DNA from: Bacteroidia bacterium
Lineage (GTDB): Bacteria > Bacteroidota > Bacteroidia > UKL13-3
Assembly: GCA_023151275.1 (NCBI GenBank)
Contig: JAKLJI010000023.1
Span: 1-50,730 of the forward strand
Length of the DNA: 50,730 nt
Reading direction: 5' to 3'
The notes under the pieces: model-generated
Database searches by the model: none
Seen by the model: only the letters and a program-made list of their open reading frames with translations
Told to the model about the DNA's origin: nothing
Made by a program: the position numbers and the translations under genes
In this document: positions 34,226-43,260 of the stretch, piece after piece
How positions within the stretch are numbered: position 1 is the first letter of the stretch
Layout: every line of letters starts with the position of its first letter

Positions 34226-35433
34226 AATGAAACAAAACTTGGCTTTGGTAAATCAGACTTTAATAAATCCTTCAAATAAATAGCTCTATAAATTGGAAGT
34301 AACTTAAAAAAATGATAAGGTATATAACTCCAGCTATTTTCAAAAGAATAACTCAAAATAAAGTAAACACCCATTACAAATCCTATCAAGATCTCATTAT
34401 CTCTTTTAATATAAGGAAATAATTTTAAAATCTGGTATGCAAGAAAAATTGTAAAAAAAAGATAAAGGATCCCTCCTTTGTAAAGAATATTATAAAATCC
34501 TATATGAAGAGCACGAACTTCATTATCAAATTCACCAATATAATACATCTTCATATAATTATTAGCACCGAAACCAGAGAGGATCTGGAATGTAGTAACT
34601 CCACTAAAAAACTCATCAAGCTCAGTCAACCTATCAAAATTCTCAATATCGGAAGCATCTTTCTCGAATCGAGCATACAATGGTTCTAAATAATTCCCAA
34701 AAAGTAAAACTATTACTAATAACAAAACAGCAACACCAGAAAAAATTTTAATTTTATTTGCGCCTCCTATGTTTGAAAAAATCAAAATGATAATAAAATA
34801 TGAAAAAGCCCCCGTAATACCAGATCTTTTCAAGAACAATAAACTGCAGATAATATGAATGGAAAAAAGAATTAAACCATAACTTTTCTGCTTGGAAACA
34901 AAACTTTTTAAAAACATATATGGGTAAACGCAAACAACAACCCACCATAAAAAATACGGAACACCAACTGTTTGCCTCTCAAAAGCATCAACAACAGTTT
35001 TATCAACTGTTAATATTGAAAAAACTCCAGAAACAATAGCAACAATGGAAACCGCTTTAAAAATTTTGTTATAATAGATATTAGCCTCATTTGAAATAAA
35101 AATAAATGGCAAAATGCTAAATATTAAAAATCGGTAGTCACTATACATTCCCTCCACAAAGTTAACATTGCCAGATCTTACCAAAATAAAAGGTACTACA
35201 AGAAACCACCCAACCAAAAGCATCCAAAAAGTAAAAATTGTTTTTATTGAACCCGTCAAAAACTTTGATCCTCCTTGTTCATTCCAAAAATAAATTAGAA
35301 AAATCCCTAAAATAAAAATCAAGGCACTTGCATAATTACTTAAGGTTTCAAGCAAACCAGATTCAAACCTGAAAAGATAAAAGTAGGCAAGCGAAAGTAT
35401 GAGCAGCGTAATTCTGTAATATAATTTAAACAT
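34222..35433 (-). CDS. Wzy-like O-antigen/capsule polymerase
   Basis: Integral membrane protein of 403 residues with about ten or more hydrophobic segments, for example ILSLAYFYLFRF, ALIFILGIFLIYFW, IFTFWMLLVGWFLVVPFIL and VAVLLLVIVLLFGNYL. A large hydrophilic loop lies at about 270-310. No catalytic motif is visible, which is normal for Wzy and ligase families. Its place beside the flippase gene (8-bp overlap) and among glycosyltransferases makes polymerase the best call. O-antigen ligase is the alternative. Confidence 0.8.
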   Translation of the reverse strand: MFKLYYRITLLILSLAYFYLFRFESGLLETLSNYASALIFILGIFLIYFWNEQGGSKFLTGSIKTIFTFWMLLVGWFLVVPFILVRSGNVNFVEGMYSDYRFLIFSILPFIFISNEANIYYNKIFKAVSIVAIVSGVFSILTVDKTVVDAFERQTVGVPYFLWWVVVCVYPYMFLKSFVSKQKSYGLILFSIHIICSLLFLKRSGITGAFSYFIIILIFSNIGGANKIKIFSGVAVLLLVIVLLFGNYLEPLYARFEKDASDIENFDRLTELDEFFSGVTTFQILSGFGANNYMKMYYIGEFDNEVRALHIGFYNILYKGGILYLFFTIFLAYQILKLFPYIKRDNEILIGFVMGVYFILSYSFENSWSYIPYHFFKLLPIYRAIYLKDLLKSDLPKPSFVSL

Positions 35434-36712
35434 GAAATAATGAGGAACGAAGAGCTAAATAAGAAAAAAACAAAGTGGTAAAAAACATAAAAATAGAAAC
35501 TAGAACAAAAGATAAAGAGGCAATAAAAAGAATATCATTAGAATAAACTTGAATAATAAAGAAAAAAACAAAATAATATACAATATTCGAAAGAGCAATC
35601 AAAATATTTGTCTTCCAAGATTTTAATACAGCAAAAACAACATTTCCTGATCTATAACCAATAAAAAGAATCCCAAAGGAAACAACACGCAAATATTCAG
35701 AAATTTCCGAGTATTTTGGGAAAAATAATCCGAAGTAATCCGAAAAGAAAAAAACCAAAAGAAAAGAAGGAATAGAGATAATAAAAGAAAAAAAATAATT
35801 TCTTAAACATAGATCCCAAATAAAATCTTTATTTCCAGATTGACCAAATTCATATGACATTTTTGGATACAAATAATTACTTAATGATTTTGGAAACATT
35901 CCAACCAAACCAATAACGATAATGATAGGAGAAAACAAACCCAATTGATTAAAATCACCATATTTGGCGATTATCAATCGTGGAATAGTGTCAGAAAAAG
36001 AATTCAAATAAGAAACTAAAAACAATGGAAATCCAATTTTAAACAACGCCCTTAAAGATGATGGATCCCAAATCCAATCAACCCTCAAAGGCCTATATCT
36101 GTGCATAAGTAGCATTTCACAAAAACTTAGCAAAAACTCTCTAAACAAAAGTCCCCAGAAACCGAAAAAGTAGATAAAAATTATAGAAAAACCTCTAATC
36201 AGGGACAAAAAATAATTAATCTTACTTAAATCCTCAAAACTTTTGCTGGTTCTGAAGGTCACCGCTAAAAAAGATGTATAAGAATTAAAAACCACTCTAA
36301 GTAAGACAACAATAAATGAAAGCAAATACTCCTTTTGAAAACTAATCAGTGAAGAATTAAAATAAAAAATAACAGGTGCAGCAAAAAGTAATATTAAATT
36401 ACTATAGATAGAGTATCCAAATGCTGCTGAAGCAAGTTTTTCTCCTTCTTCACATTTCCCATTTCCTAAAAGGAAAGGCAGTTCTCTTCCAAGGCCATTA
36501 ATTATTCCTAACCTTGAGAATGTAGAATAGACTTCAAAAATTGAAAACAATGAAAAAACACCAAGCAGATTAGGGTTTATAAATCTATAAGTAAAAAAAC
36601 CAGAGGCTAACCCAATAACAGATAGAACTGCACTTGATGCAAAGTACTTTACAAAAACTCTCTCTTCCAGAATTTTCTTTAAAAAATTTGGTTTCGTCAA
36701 ATTTAGATTCAA
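35426..36712 (-). CDS. Wzx-like lipid-linked oligosaccharide flippase
   Basis: Inner-membrane protein of 428 residues with a MATE/MOP-like pattern of about 12 membrane helices, such as VLSVIGLASGFFTYRFI, LILLFAAPVIFYF and ISIPSFLLVFFFSDYF. Charged loops such as GREL-P (about 84) fit the family. It should flip the undecaprenyl-linked repeat unit across the inner membrane. The DNA is among the most A+T-rich in the window. The gene directly abuts the capsule-type transferase upstream. Confidence 0.85.
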   Translation of the reverse strand: MNLNLTKPNFLKKILEERVFVKYFASSAVLSVIGLASGFFTYRFINPNLLGVFSLFSIFEVYSTFSRLGIINGLGRELPFLLGNGKCEEGEKLASAAFGYSIYSNLILLFAAPVIFYFNSSLISFQKEYLLSFIVVLLRVVFNSYTSFLAVTFRTSKSFEDLSKINYFLSLIRGFSIIFIYFFGFWGLLFREFLLSFCEMLLMHRYRPLRVDWIWDPSSLRALFKIGFPLFLVSYLNSFSDTIPRLIIAKYGDFNQLGLFSPIIIVIGLVGMFPKSLSNYLYPKMSYEFGQSGNKDFIWDLCLRNYFFSFIISIPSFLLVFFFSDYFGLFFPKYSEISEYLRVVSFGILFIGYRSGNVVFAVLKSWKTNILIALSNIVYYFVFFFIIQVYSNDILFIASLSFVLVSIFMFFTTLFFSYLALRSSLFHV

Positions 36713-38179
36713 TTAGTTTTTTCTACCAATTTTTAAAAGGGATTCTTTAACACCCTCAGCTATTGTTTTGCAATTTTCTTCATGGTCAATTTTTATCTTT
36801 CGTATGTGCCCAGGGAAGTACAGAGCATAACCCTTATGGCAAACATTTAAGAACTTTGAAACAAAATCGTATAACTCTTCATCATCAAAATAATTTTCTG
36901 CAGAACTTTTATAAATATTATCTCTAAGGTCACGAATATTTCTTACCTTAACGACGCGTTTTGAATACATATAAAATGCTTGACCAAGAAGAAAGACAGG
37001 TTTATTAAGAAGAATGGCCTCGAAACCCGCTGTTCCACTGATTGTAATTACACCCAACGAATTTTTGATAATACTCTTTCCTGAAATATTAGGATCCACA
37101 AACACCAAATTAGGAATTCTAAATAACCTGTCTAAATAAAGCATATCCGTAAATGCACTTCTATGAGGATGATCCTTAATTAACAATTTAATCCCAGGAG
37201 GAAGCTGCTCTGCAATATTCTCGATCAACTTTACTTGTCCTTCATAAATTCCATCTCCACGATATAAGACTGCAGCTTCAGGCTCAGCATGTAATGGATA
37301 GAAATAATATTTTTCATCAGCCCCCATTTGGTGGTAACGTAACTTAAAAGAGCGATACCAAATATTGTATAATGACAGAGTAAATGGCTTTTTTAACTTT
37401 TCCTGATAGTGGTCATAATGATCAACTAATTCAATCTTATCTACTTTACTTTGTATAGAAGTTAAAAAGGCACTTTTTAACAATGATAAAAAAGATAAAG
37501 AAAATTGCATTACTCCTGATTTATGCATTTTTTTTGGAATCAAATCACTAAATAGGATATCATAATTACTTCGAAATCTAATAATGAAATCTCCAATCAG
37601 ATTCCTTTTATTAACCGAATCATTCGAACTAGAAATATCCCATTCAATTGGAAAACCAGAATCTCCTTCAATAAATATCCAATCGTTTTCATTCAAGGCA
37701 CTAACTTGACTTTGAGATAAATACTTACAACCAAGAAATTTACAAATATTGGAAGCAACATGGGTCATAAAAATTGCTGGAGGCTCATGCAATAAAAAAT
37801 CCACGCCGTTTGTGGAAATAAACTCTATCCAAAACTTATAATAAACTTTTGACAATTTTAAACAATCGGAATAATTTAAAAATTGGAAAGACCTATCATA
37901 TCTTATCGACGAATTCAATGAGAATCTTCCATCACTCTGCTCAATAAATAATTTGTCAATCTCATCTAAGGAAATATTATTATATTCATTATCCACTAAA
38001 ATTTTAGAAATACAACTTTTAAAATTCACTACATTTTTAATATTGTATTTATCCTTTAATATGTCCTCTTCCCGATCAGAATAAGCTAAATGAATGATAT
38101 CAAAATCAGCTCGAAGATGATGATCAAGGCGTCCAAATAGATTAGTCAATTCAAGCCTACTAAAAAAACAAATTTTCAT
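36713..38179 (-). CDS. Capsule-type glycosyltransferase (KpsC/KpsS or LipB-like fold)
   Basis: A 488-residue protein with a recognisable C-terminal half: KYYFYPLHAEPEAAVLYRG, LLIKDHPHRSAFT, LVFVDPNISGKSIIKNSLGVITISGTAGFEAILLNKPVFLLGQAFY. This HPH...SGTAGFEA pattern is found in capsule polysaccharide synthesis proteins (Capsule_synth) that use CMP-activated acidic sugars. Since CMP-sialic-acid-type genes lie directly upstream, it is a good candidate for the enzyme that transfers that sugar. The N-terminal half (about 1-270) is not recognised. Confidence 0.78.
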   Translation of the reverse strand: MKICFFSRLELTNLFGRLDHHLRADFDIIHLAYSDREEDILKDKYNIKNVVNFKSCISKILVDNEYNNISLDEIDKLFIEQSDGRFSLNSSIRYDRSFQFLNYSDCLKLSKVYYKFWIEFISTNGVDFLLHEPPAIFMTHVASNICKFLGCKYLSQSQVSALNENDWIFIEGDSGFPIEWDISSSNDSVNKRNLIGDFIIRFRSNYDILFSDLIPKKMHKSGVMQFSLSFLSLLKSAFLTSIQSKVDKIELVDHYDHYQEKLKKPFTLSLYNIWYRSFKLRYHQMGADEKYYFYPLHAEPEAAVLYRGDGIYEGQVKLIENIAEQLPPGIKLLIKDHPHRSAFTDMLYLDRLFRIPNLVFVDPNISGKSIIKNSLGVITISGTAGFEAILLNKPVFLLGQAFYMYSKRVVKVRNIRDLRDNIYKSSAENYFDDEELYDFVSKFLNVCHKGYALYFPGHIRKIKIDHEENCKTIAEGVKESLLKIGRKN

Positions 38180-38230
38180 TTAACAAATTAATAAAAGTCA
38201 ATAAGTAAGAAAAACAAAAATATAAAACTC

Positions 38231-38917
38231 TTATTTGAAATGCATAGTAAGAAACTCAGCAAAAGCAAAATCAATGGGATCATTAATATCTATAGACCTT
38301 TCCCTTGGCATAATATAACCTAAACATTTATTTCCAATAATCCTTGACTTTAAAATTGTGGCAATTCTACTAGCATAAACTGCACCATTTCTAACAAATA
38401 TTTCTGGTAAATCATGAGCAGCCATCCTTCCTTTTTCTTCCTCATAAAATGGAATAAGAAATTCATCCTCCATTGTTTTCATTTTTATTGGATGAATGGA
38501 GTGGTCCAACTTCATTACCGAAACCGCTGAATCAGCCAAATCATTGTTTAATAAGAGCTGGATGGTTCCATCAATATCCTCAGTAAGAGAAAGTGGGGAG
38601 CTTGGCTGAATAATTACAACCAAATCAAAAGTTTCCTTTATGGAATCTAACGAATGAATGACATAATCTATTGCTGGAGATTGGTCATCTGCTAATTCTG
38701 AAGGCCTATTTATTAAGGTAACAAGGGGGAAATATTTTGAAACGAAATTTAGCACATCCTGACTATCACTTGACACCACCAAATGTGTTAAAAGTTTAGA
38801 AGAAACTGCTGCATTTAATGCATACCAAATCAAGGGCTTTCCATTGAATGGTTTAATATTTTTACCAGGAATTCTTTTTGACCCCGATCTAGCTGGAATA
38901 ATTCCAAGAATTTTCAT
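38231..38917 (-). CDS. neuA: CMP-acylneuraminate cytidylyltransferase (NeuA-like)
   Basis: Activates a nonulosonic acid with CTP to a CMP-sugar. The 228-residue protein has the CTP-binding IIPARSGSKRIPGKNIKPFNGKPLI (R10, K14, R15), LVVSSDSQDV, QPSSPL and DINDPIDF. It is single-domain, without the C-terminal hydrolase of some bacterial NeuA proteins. The nearby NeuB and NeuC fit N-acetylneuraminate. No legionaminic- or pseudaminic-specific enzymes are nearby. A 119-bp gap with an inverted repeat separates it from the dehydrogenase upstream. Confidence 0.9.
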   Translation of the reverse strand: MKILGIIPARSGSKRIPGKNIKPFNGKPLIWYALNAAVSSKLLTHLVVSSDSQDVLNFVSKYFPLVTLINRPSELADDQSPAIDYVIHSLDSIKETFDLVVIIQPSSPLSLTEDIDGTIQLLLNNDLADSAVSVMKLDHSIHPIKMKTMEDEFLIPFYEEEKGRMAAHDLPEIFVRNGAVYASRIATILKSRIIGNKCLGYIMPRERSIDINDPIDFAFAEFLTMHFK

Positions 38918-38977
38918 ATAGTTATATGCGTTTGTATCAGATTAAACTATCAATATATTAAATTTTCAAATTGAAAT

Positions 38978-39025
38978 ATTATTAAAATAATTAAATACTC
39001 TTGTACAAAATTTTATTTTAATAAT
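38978..39025. terminator. A+T-rich inverted repeat between dehydrogenase and neuA
   Basis: Perfect 13-bp arms attattaaaataa (38978-38990) and ttattttaataat (39013-39025) with a 22-nt loop. It lies 12 bp beyond the dehydrogenase stop on the transcribed strand, in the largest gap of the operon (38918-39036). The stem has no G or C, so a classical terminator is doubtful. A partial terminator or a spacer is equally possible. Confidence 0.3.
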
Positions 39026-39036
39026 CAAGAATGGCT

Positions 39037-39984
39037 TCATGAATCCAAATCTGCCAGCATGTTAATTAACTTACTTGCAAGAAAAAACTCCGTTTTTTCA
39101 AATGATTCATAAGTATTTCCACCAATATGAGGGGTAATAAGAAGGTTGGAATTCGTTTTACTGTATTCGACCAGTTCGTTTGCGGAAGAAAAATTAAATT
39201 CATCTTGAATAACATCCAATGCCGCTGCAGCAAGTTTCCCACTTTTCAAAGCACTTAATAGCGCTTTTTCATTTACAATTCCTCCACGAGAAGTATTGAT
39301 AAAAATTGTGCCAGGAGAACATAAATCAAAAAACTCTTTATCGATTAAATGATGGGTATCCTGCGAATAATTAACATGAATAGAAATAATATCACAGCTG
39401 GCAATTTCATTAAGACTGCTAGCAGCGACTGCATAATCAGAAGACTTAGTGACAATATCAAAATATTTCACTTCACAACCAAACGCATGAAAATAGAATG
39501 CTGCGATCTCCCCTAATCTTCCAAATCCAACAATTCCTACTTTCTTCCCAAACAGCTCTCTACCTCGGAATAAGTCCCTATTCCACCTTCCATTTTTCAC
39601 AGATAAAATTGCCTCAGGAATGTTTCTTAACAGAGCAAAAACCAATGCGAAAGTATGTTCTGCAGTTGCCCTAACTTCTTTAAGAAAATCATATTCACCT
39701 CTAAGACATAAAATTTTAATATTTTTTTCCTTGCAGGCGAGTTCATCAATATGGTCAATTCCAGTAACTGGTGTTACAATCACTTTTAATCTAGTGGAAT
39801 TTAAAATCAGATACTTGTCAATTTTAAAACCGAGCCTAAACCAAAATACATCATAATTATTAAAGATAATTGGTAAATCATCGGCAATGCATGGCTCAAC
39901 ATCAACAAGTGCAATCCTATTCAAAGATTCCATTACTCTTGGAGAAAAATCTTGCTCCTCAGCAATTCGAATTTTATATTTCAA
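39037..39984 (-). CDS. D-isomer-specific 2-hydroxyacid dehydrogenase
   Basis: A 315-residue NAD-dependent dehydrogenase. The cofactor loop is GFGRLG (153-158). The catalytic set is R233 (NTSRGGIVNE), E262 and H286 (TPHIGG). The protein is complete. It overlaps NeuC by 4 bp and precedes neuA, so it belongs to the nonulosonic acid module. The canonical NeuC-NeuB-NeuA route has no redox step. It may act on the 2-keto acid itself, supply a hydroxyacid, or make a precursor such as a phosphoglycerate-type acid for a linked modification. All of these are inference. Confidence 0.88.
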   Translation of the reverse strand: MKYKIRIAEEQDFSPRVMESLNRIALVDVEPCIADDLPIIFNNYDVFWFRLGFKIDKYLILNSTRLKVIVTPVTGIDHIDELACKEKNIKILCLRGEYDFLKEVRATAEHTFALVFALLRNIPEAILSVKNGRWNRDLFRGRELFGKKVGIVGFGRLGEIAAFYFHAFGCEVKYFDIVTKSSDYAVAASSLNEIASCDIISIHVNYSQDTHHLIDKEFFDLCSPGTIFINTSRGGIVNEKALLSALKSGKLAAAALDVIQDEFNFSSANELVEYSKTNSNLLITPHIGGNTYESFEKTEFFLASKLINMLADLDS

Positions 39985-41141
39985 TAGTTTAATATTTTAT
40001 GAAAAGTCAAAGGAATTTTTGCCAATATATTTGCAATATTCTGACCCGCATTACCATTGCCATAAATACCATCAGATTCGTAATGCCCATTTTCAATTTG
40101 CTTACTTATGGCAGTTTTTATTTCAATTTGATTATAATCTGTATCAATTACATTTCTAGCTCTCTCTCTTCCTATTTGCCTACTCCCAATATTAACTACT
40201 GGAACACCCAAAAATGCACACTCCCTTATACCCACGCTTGAATTACCTATAAGACACTTACTATTTTTCAAAATCCGTAAAAAATCTGTTGGCTCCATAT
40301 TTTTAAAAAAATGAATATTGGATGCATCTTTATATTCCCGAAAAGAGCGAATACCTTTTGATGTCCCATCGGCCCCCGCATCAACATTAGGCCAAAACCA
40401 CAGCGTTGGGATTTTTAAATCAGATATTGCATAAAGTGTTTCTTCAATATGCTTTCTGCTGTCTCCATATTCCGTAGTAACAGGATGTTGCATTACAACT
40501 ACATATCCGTTTGAAATATCTAAATTAGCACCAACACCTTTGTATTTTTCAAAAGGGTCAAAATCCAAATTCGGAAATTCCTTTACATTTTGAGCAACAT
40601 CAATAGAAGGACAACCAGTCAAAAATACTTTTTCAGGGTTTTCGCCCATTTTTATTACACGTTCCAATGCAAGCGGCGAGGCGACAAAATGAATGTCAGC
40701 CAGCTTGGTTATTGAGTGCCTCACTTTCTCATCAATATTGCCGGTAACTTCTCCTCCTTGAACGTGAGCTAAAGGAATATTCATGTAAGCTGCGGAAATA
40801 GCAGTTGCCATTGTTTCAAACCTATCAGCCACTGTAACAACAACATCTGGGTTAAGATTGTCAAATAGAGTTGAAAGTTCCAGGATTCCAATTCCAGTTG
40901 TTTTTGCAGCTGCAGTAAGATTCTCTCCTTCTAGAACATTAAAGACTTTACCTGCAATTTTAAATCCATCCTTTTCGATATAATTTACAGCTGTTCCATA
41001 TCTATCTAATAATGCAGAAGCCGCAACAACTAATTGTAAATCCAATTCTGGATGCTGCTCAATTGCAGTTAGAGCAGTTTTAATTCTGCTGTAACTTGGC
41101 CGAGCAGTTACAACAACACAGATTTTTCTTTTCTTAACCAA
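39981..41141 (-). CDS. neuC: UDP-GlcNAc 2-epimerase, hydrolysing (NeuC-like)
   Basis: Converts UDP-GlcNAc to ManNAc plus UDP, the first step to sialic acid. The protein has 386 residues. It has CVVVTARPSYSRIKTAL, VQGGEVTGNIDEKVRHSITKLADIHFVAS, VMQHPVTTEYGDS and NSSVGIRECAFLGVPVVNIGSRQIGRER. The GGEVTGNIDE and NSSVGI-E segments are typical of the hydrolysing NeuC/LegG type, unlike the non-hydrolysing epimerase at 28000. LegG, which acts on a diamino sugar, is an alternative, but the matching LegB/LegC/LegH set is not here. Confidence 0.9.
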   Translation of the reverse strand: MVKKRKICVVVTARPSYSRIKTALTAIEQHPELDLQLVVAASALLDRYGTAVNYIEKDGFKIAGKVFNVLEGENLTAAAKTTGIGILELSTLFDNLNPDVVVTVADRFETMATAISAAYMNIPLAHVQGGEVTGNIDEKVRHSITKLADIHFVASPLALERVIKMGENPEKVFLTGCPSIDVAQNVKEFPNLDFDPFEKYKGVGANLDISNGYVVVMQHPVTTEYGDSRKHIEETLYAISDLKIPTLWFWPNVDAGADGTSKGIRSFREYKDASNIHFFKNMEPTDFLRILKNSKCLIGNSSVGIRECAFLGVPVVNIGSRQIGRERARNVIDTDYNQIEIKTAISKQIENGHYESDGIYGNGNAGQNIANILAKIPLTFHKILNY

Positions 41142-41186
41142 TTTTTTATTAATTAAATTAACTACTTGGGTATTTAAAATTGCTTT

Positions 41187-42197
41187 TTACTCAATTTCAA
41201 AATCTTCTCTTTTCAAAAAATCCCATTTCTCTTTAGAATTTTTCAATCTTTTGCCAATCACCAAATTATAATCACTGGCAGAAATACCTAAACCAAAAGG
41301 CTTTTTTGATTCCAAATCACTAATTGATACTATGTGGCCTGGAGCAAGGGATTTATTAACAGCCAAACTTTTCCCAAACAAAGTCCTCAAATCACTGAAT
41401 CTGTCACTATTTGTTTTCAGATCACCTGATGCCAATGATTTGCTAACATTTCTGATTCCATTTACCACCCCTTTAACTGAATCAATTGGCAATGATGCCA
41501 CAGAATCAGGACCAAACATATTCTTGTGAAAAACAACATGAAACTCTATCACTTCCGCACCTAAGGCCACAGCAGCTATTGGTGCTTCAATACTGGCAGA
41601 ATGGTCAGAAAAGCCAATTGGAATTTTATACCTTTCTCTCATCTTTTGAATAACATTAAGTCCCCAATCAATCGGTTTGGTTGGATATGCAGTTGTACAT
41701 TGGAGAAGAGTTAGAGAGTTTTTATAGTCCCTAAGAAACGCAATAGTTTTGTCCAATTCATTCCAATCACTCATTCCTGAAGAAATAATAATTGGTTTTC
41801 CAGTGCGGCCAATATGATGAAGCATTAGGTAATTCGTAAGTTCTCCAGAACCAATTTTATATCGGTTGACTCCTGTTTTTTCAAGTAATTCCACAGCTGC
41901 AATTGAAAAAGGGGATGAAATAAATTCCATTCCCTTTTCTATACAATGATTTCGAAGCCCTACCCATTGTTCAAAAGTAAACTCCATTCTTTTCCAATAA
42001 TCAAACCTTGTTGAATCTTGATAACTGAAATTTATCCTAAATCTCTCCTCTGAACTGCTTTCGGCCTCGGCAATATGTGTTTGAAATTTTATTGCATCAA
42101 CTCCTGTATCAGCCAGCGCATCAATATAGGAATGAGCAATTCCTAGACTTCCTTCGTGTGCCTGAGCAATTTCTGCTATTATAAAAACATCCTTCAC
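41187..42197 (-). CDS. neuB: N-acetylneuraminate synthase (NeuB-like)
   Basis: Condenses ManNAc with phosphoenolpyruvate to give Neu5Ac. The 336-residue protein has an N-terminal TIM barrel (IIAEIAQAHEGSLGIAH, FISSPFSIAAVELLE, YKIGSGELTNY, IIISSGMSDW, LLQCTTAYPT, IGFSDHSAS, EFHVVFHKNMFGPD) and a C-terminal SAF domain (about 275-336) related to antifreeze proteins. It lies 45 bp upstream of neuC. The set NeuB, NeuC and NeuA is complete for CMP-sialic acid. A legionaminic or similar product remains possible because NeuB paralogues are hard to separate by eye. Confidence 0.9.
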   Translation of the reverse strand: MKDVFIIAEIAQAHEGSLGIAHSYIDALADTGVDAIKFQTHIAEAESSSEERFRINFSYQDSTRFDYWKRMEFTFEQWVGLRNHCIEKGMEFISSPFSIAAVELLEKTGVNRYKIGSGELTNYLMLHHIGRTGKPIIISSGMSDWNELDKTIAFLRDYKNSLTLLQCTTAYPTKPIDWGLNVIQKMRERYKIPIGFSDHSASIEAPIAAVALGAEVIEFHVVFHKNMFGPDSVASLPIDSVKGVVNGIRNVSKSLASGDLKTNSDRFSDLRTLFGKSLAVNKSLAPGHIVSISDLESKKPFGLGISASDYNLVIGKRLKNSKEKWDFLKREDFEIE

Positions 42198-42200
42198 AAT

Positions 42201-43223
42201 TTATTGATTATTTTTTCTGTACCAATTAAAACTTATCCTCAGACCATCTTCAAAGGAAAATAAGGGATAGTAACCTAACTCAATTTTTATTTTCTCAATA
42301 CTTGCTTTTGAATGTTTCACATCCCCTGCCCTTTCAAGACCATACTTTGCATCAATGTTTTTATTACTTATTTTTTTTAAAAGAGTAACCATTTCATTCA
42401 AACTTACTTGGTCGCCACAGGCTGTATTGAAAACTTCATGAGTTTGGGTTACAGATTCTTTGATAAGACTCTCCTTTAATAATGCTTTAATATTTGCTTG
42501 GACAGCATTCTCCACAAAGGTAAAATCACGGCTCGTAAGCCCATCACCATTAATAGTAGGTTGTGTTCCTTCGATAAAATGTTTGCAAAATATAGGAATT
42601 ACTGCTGCATAAGGATTGTTTGGGTTTTGTTTGGGTCCAAAAACATTAAAATATCGCAAACCTATTGAATGGAATCCATAAACCTTGCTAAATACTTCCG
42701 CATACATTTCGTTCAGTGCTTTGGTAACTGCATAGGGACTCAATGGTTTTCCTTCTCTCCCTTCCACCTTTGGTAATTCTTTACTATCTCCATAAGTACT
42801 TGATGAGGCGGCATAAACAAACCTTTTGCAAACCTGGCTATCCTTAGCGGCCACAAGCATATTTAAGAAACCACCAATATTTACTTCATTCGTTGTTATT
42901 GGATCATTGATACTTCTAGGTACACTGCCCAATGCGGCCTGGTGGGAAATATAATCAATATCCGCAACTGCCCTCCTACAGGATTCTAAATCACGAATAT
43001 CACCTTGGACGAATTCGAAGCTTGGCAAATCAATAAACTCTTTAATATTTTCAAAATATCCATTGGATAAATTGTCCAAAACCCGAACTTTTTTGGCCCC
43101 ATATTTTAATAAATATTCAACCAAATTACTTCCAATAAATCCTGCTCCACCGGTAACTAAGAAGGTTTTATCTGATAGACTTTCCTTATGATAAGGAGTT
43201 TTGTATAAATCTGGATTGTACAA
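42201..43223 (-). CDS. UDP-GlcNAc/GlcNAcA 4-epimerase, WbpP/TviC-type
   Basis: Extended SDR of 340 residues with GGAGFIG (25-31), serine/threonine at about 140-143 (AASSSTYGD), Y164 and K168 (YAVTK). The N-terminal extension MYNPDLYKTPYHKESLSDKTFLVTG and the tight SR segment are typical of WbpP/TviC, which epimerises C4 of UDP-GlcNAc or UDP-GlcNAcA. With the dehydrogenase upstream it should give UDP-GalNAcA. It lies 3 bp upstream of neuB. Confidence 0.9.
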   Translation of the reverse strand: MYNPDLYKTPYHKESLSDKTFLVTGGAGFIGSNLVEYLLKYGAKKVRVLDNLSNGYFENIKEFIDLPSFEFVQGDIRDLESCRRAVADIDYISHQAALGSVPRSINDPITTNEVNIGGFLNMLVAAKDSQVCKRFVYAASSSTYGDSKELPKVEGREGKPLSPYAVTKALNEMYAEVFSKVYGFHSIGLRYFNVFGPKQNPNNPYAAVIPIFCKHFIEGTQPTINGDGLTSRDFTFVENAVQANIKALLKESLIKESVTQTHEVFNTACGDQVSLNEMVTLLKKISNKNIDAKYGLERAGDVKHSKASIEKIKIELGYYPLFSFEDGLRISFNWYRKNNQ

Positions 43224-43260
43224 AATAATTCTCTTTTAATATGTTAAAAATTCGAAGAAA

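Noticed and set aside
38231-42197. Complete legionaminic or pseudaminic acid pathway
   Set aside because: Only NeuA-, NeuB- and NeuC-like genes are grouped here. The specific dehydratase, aminotransferase, acetyltransferase and UDP-hydrolase order of those pathways is not seen, so sialic acid is the simpler reading.
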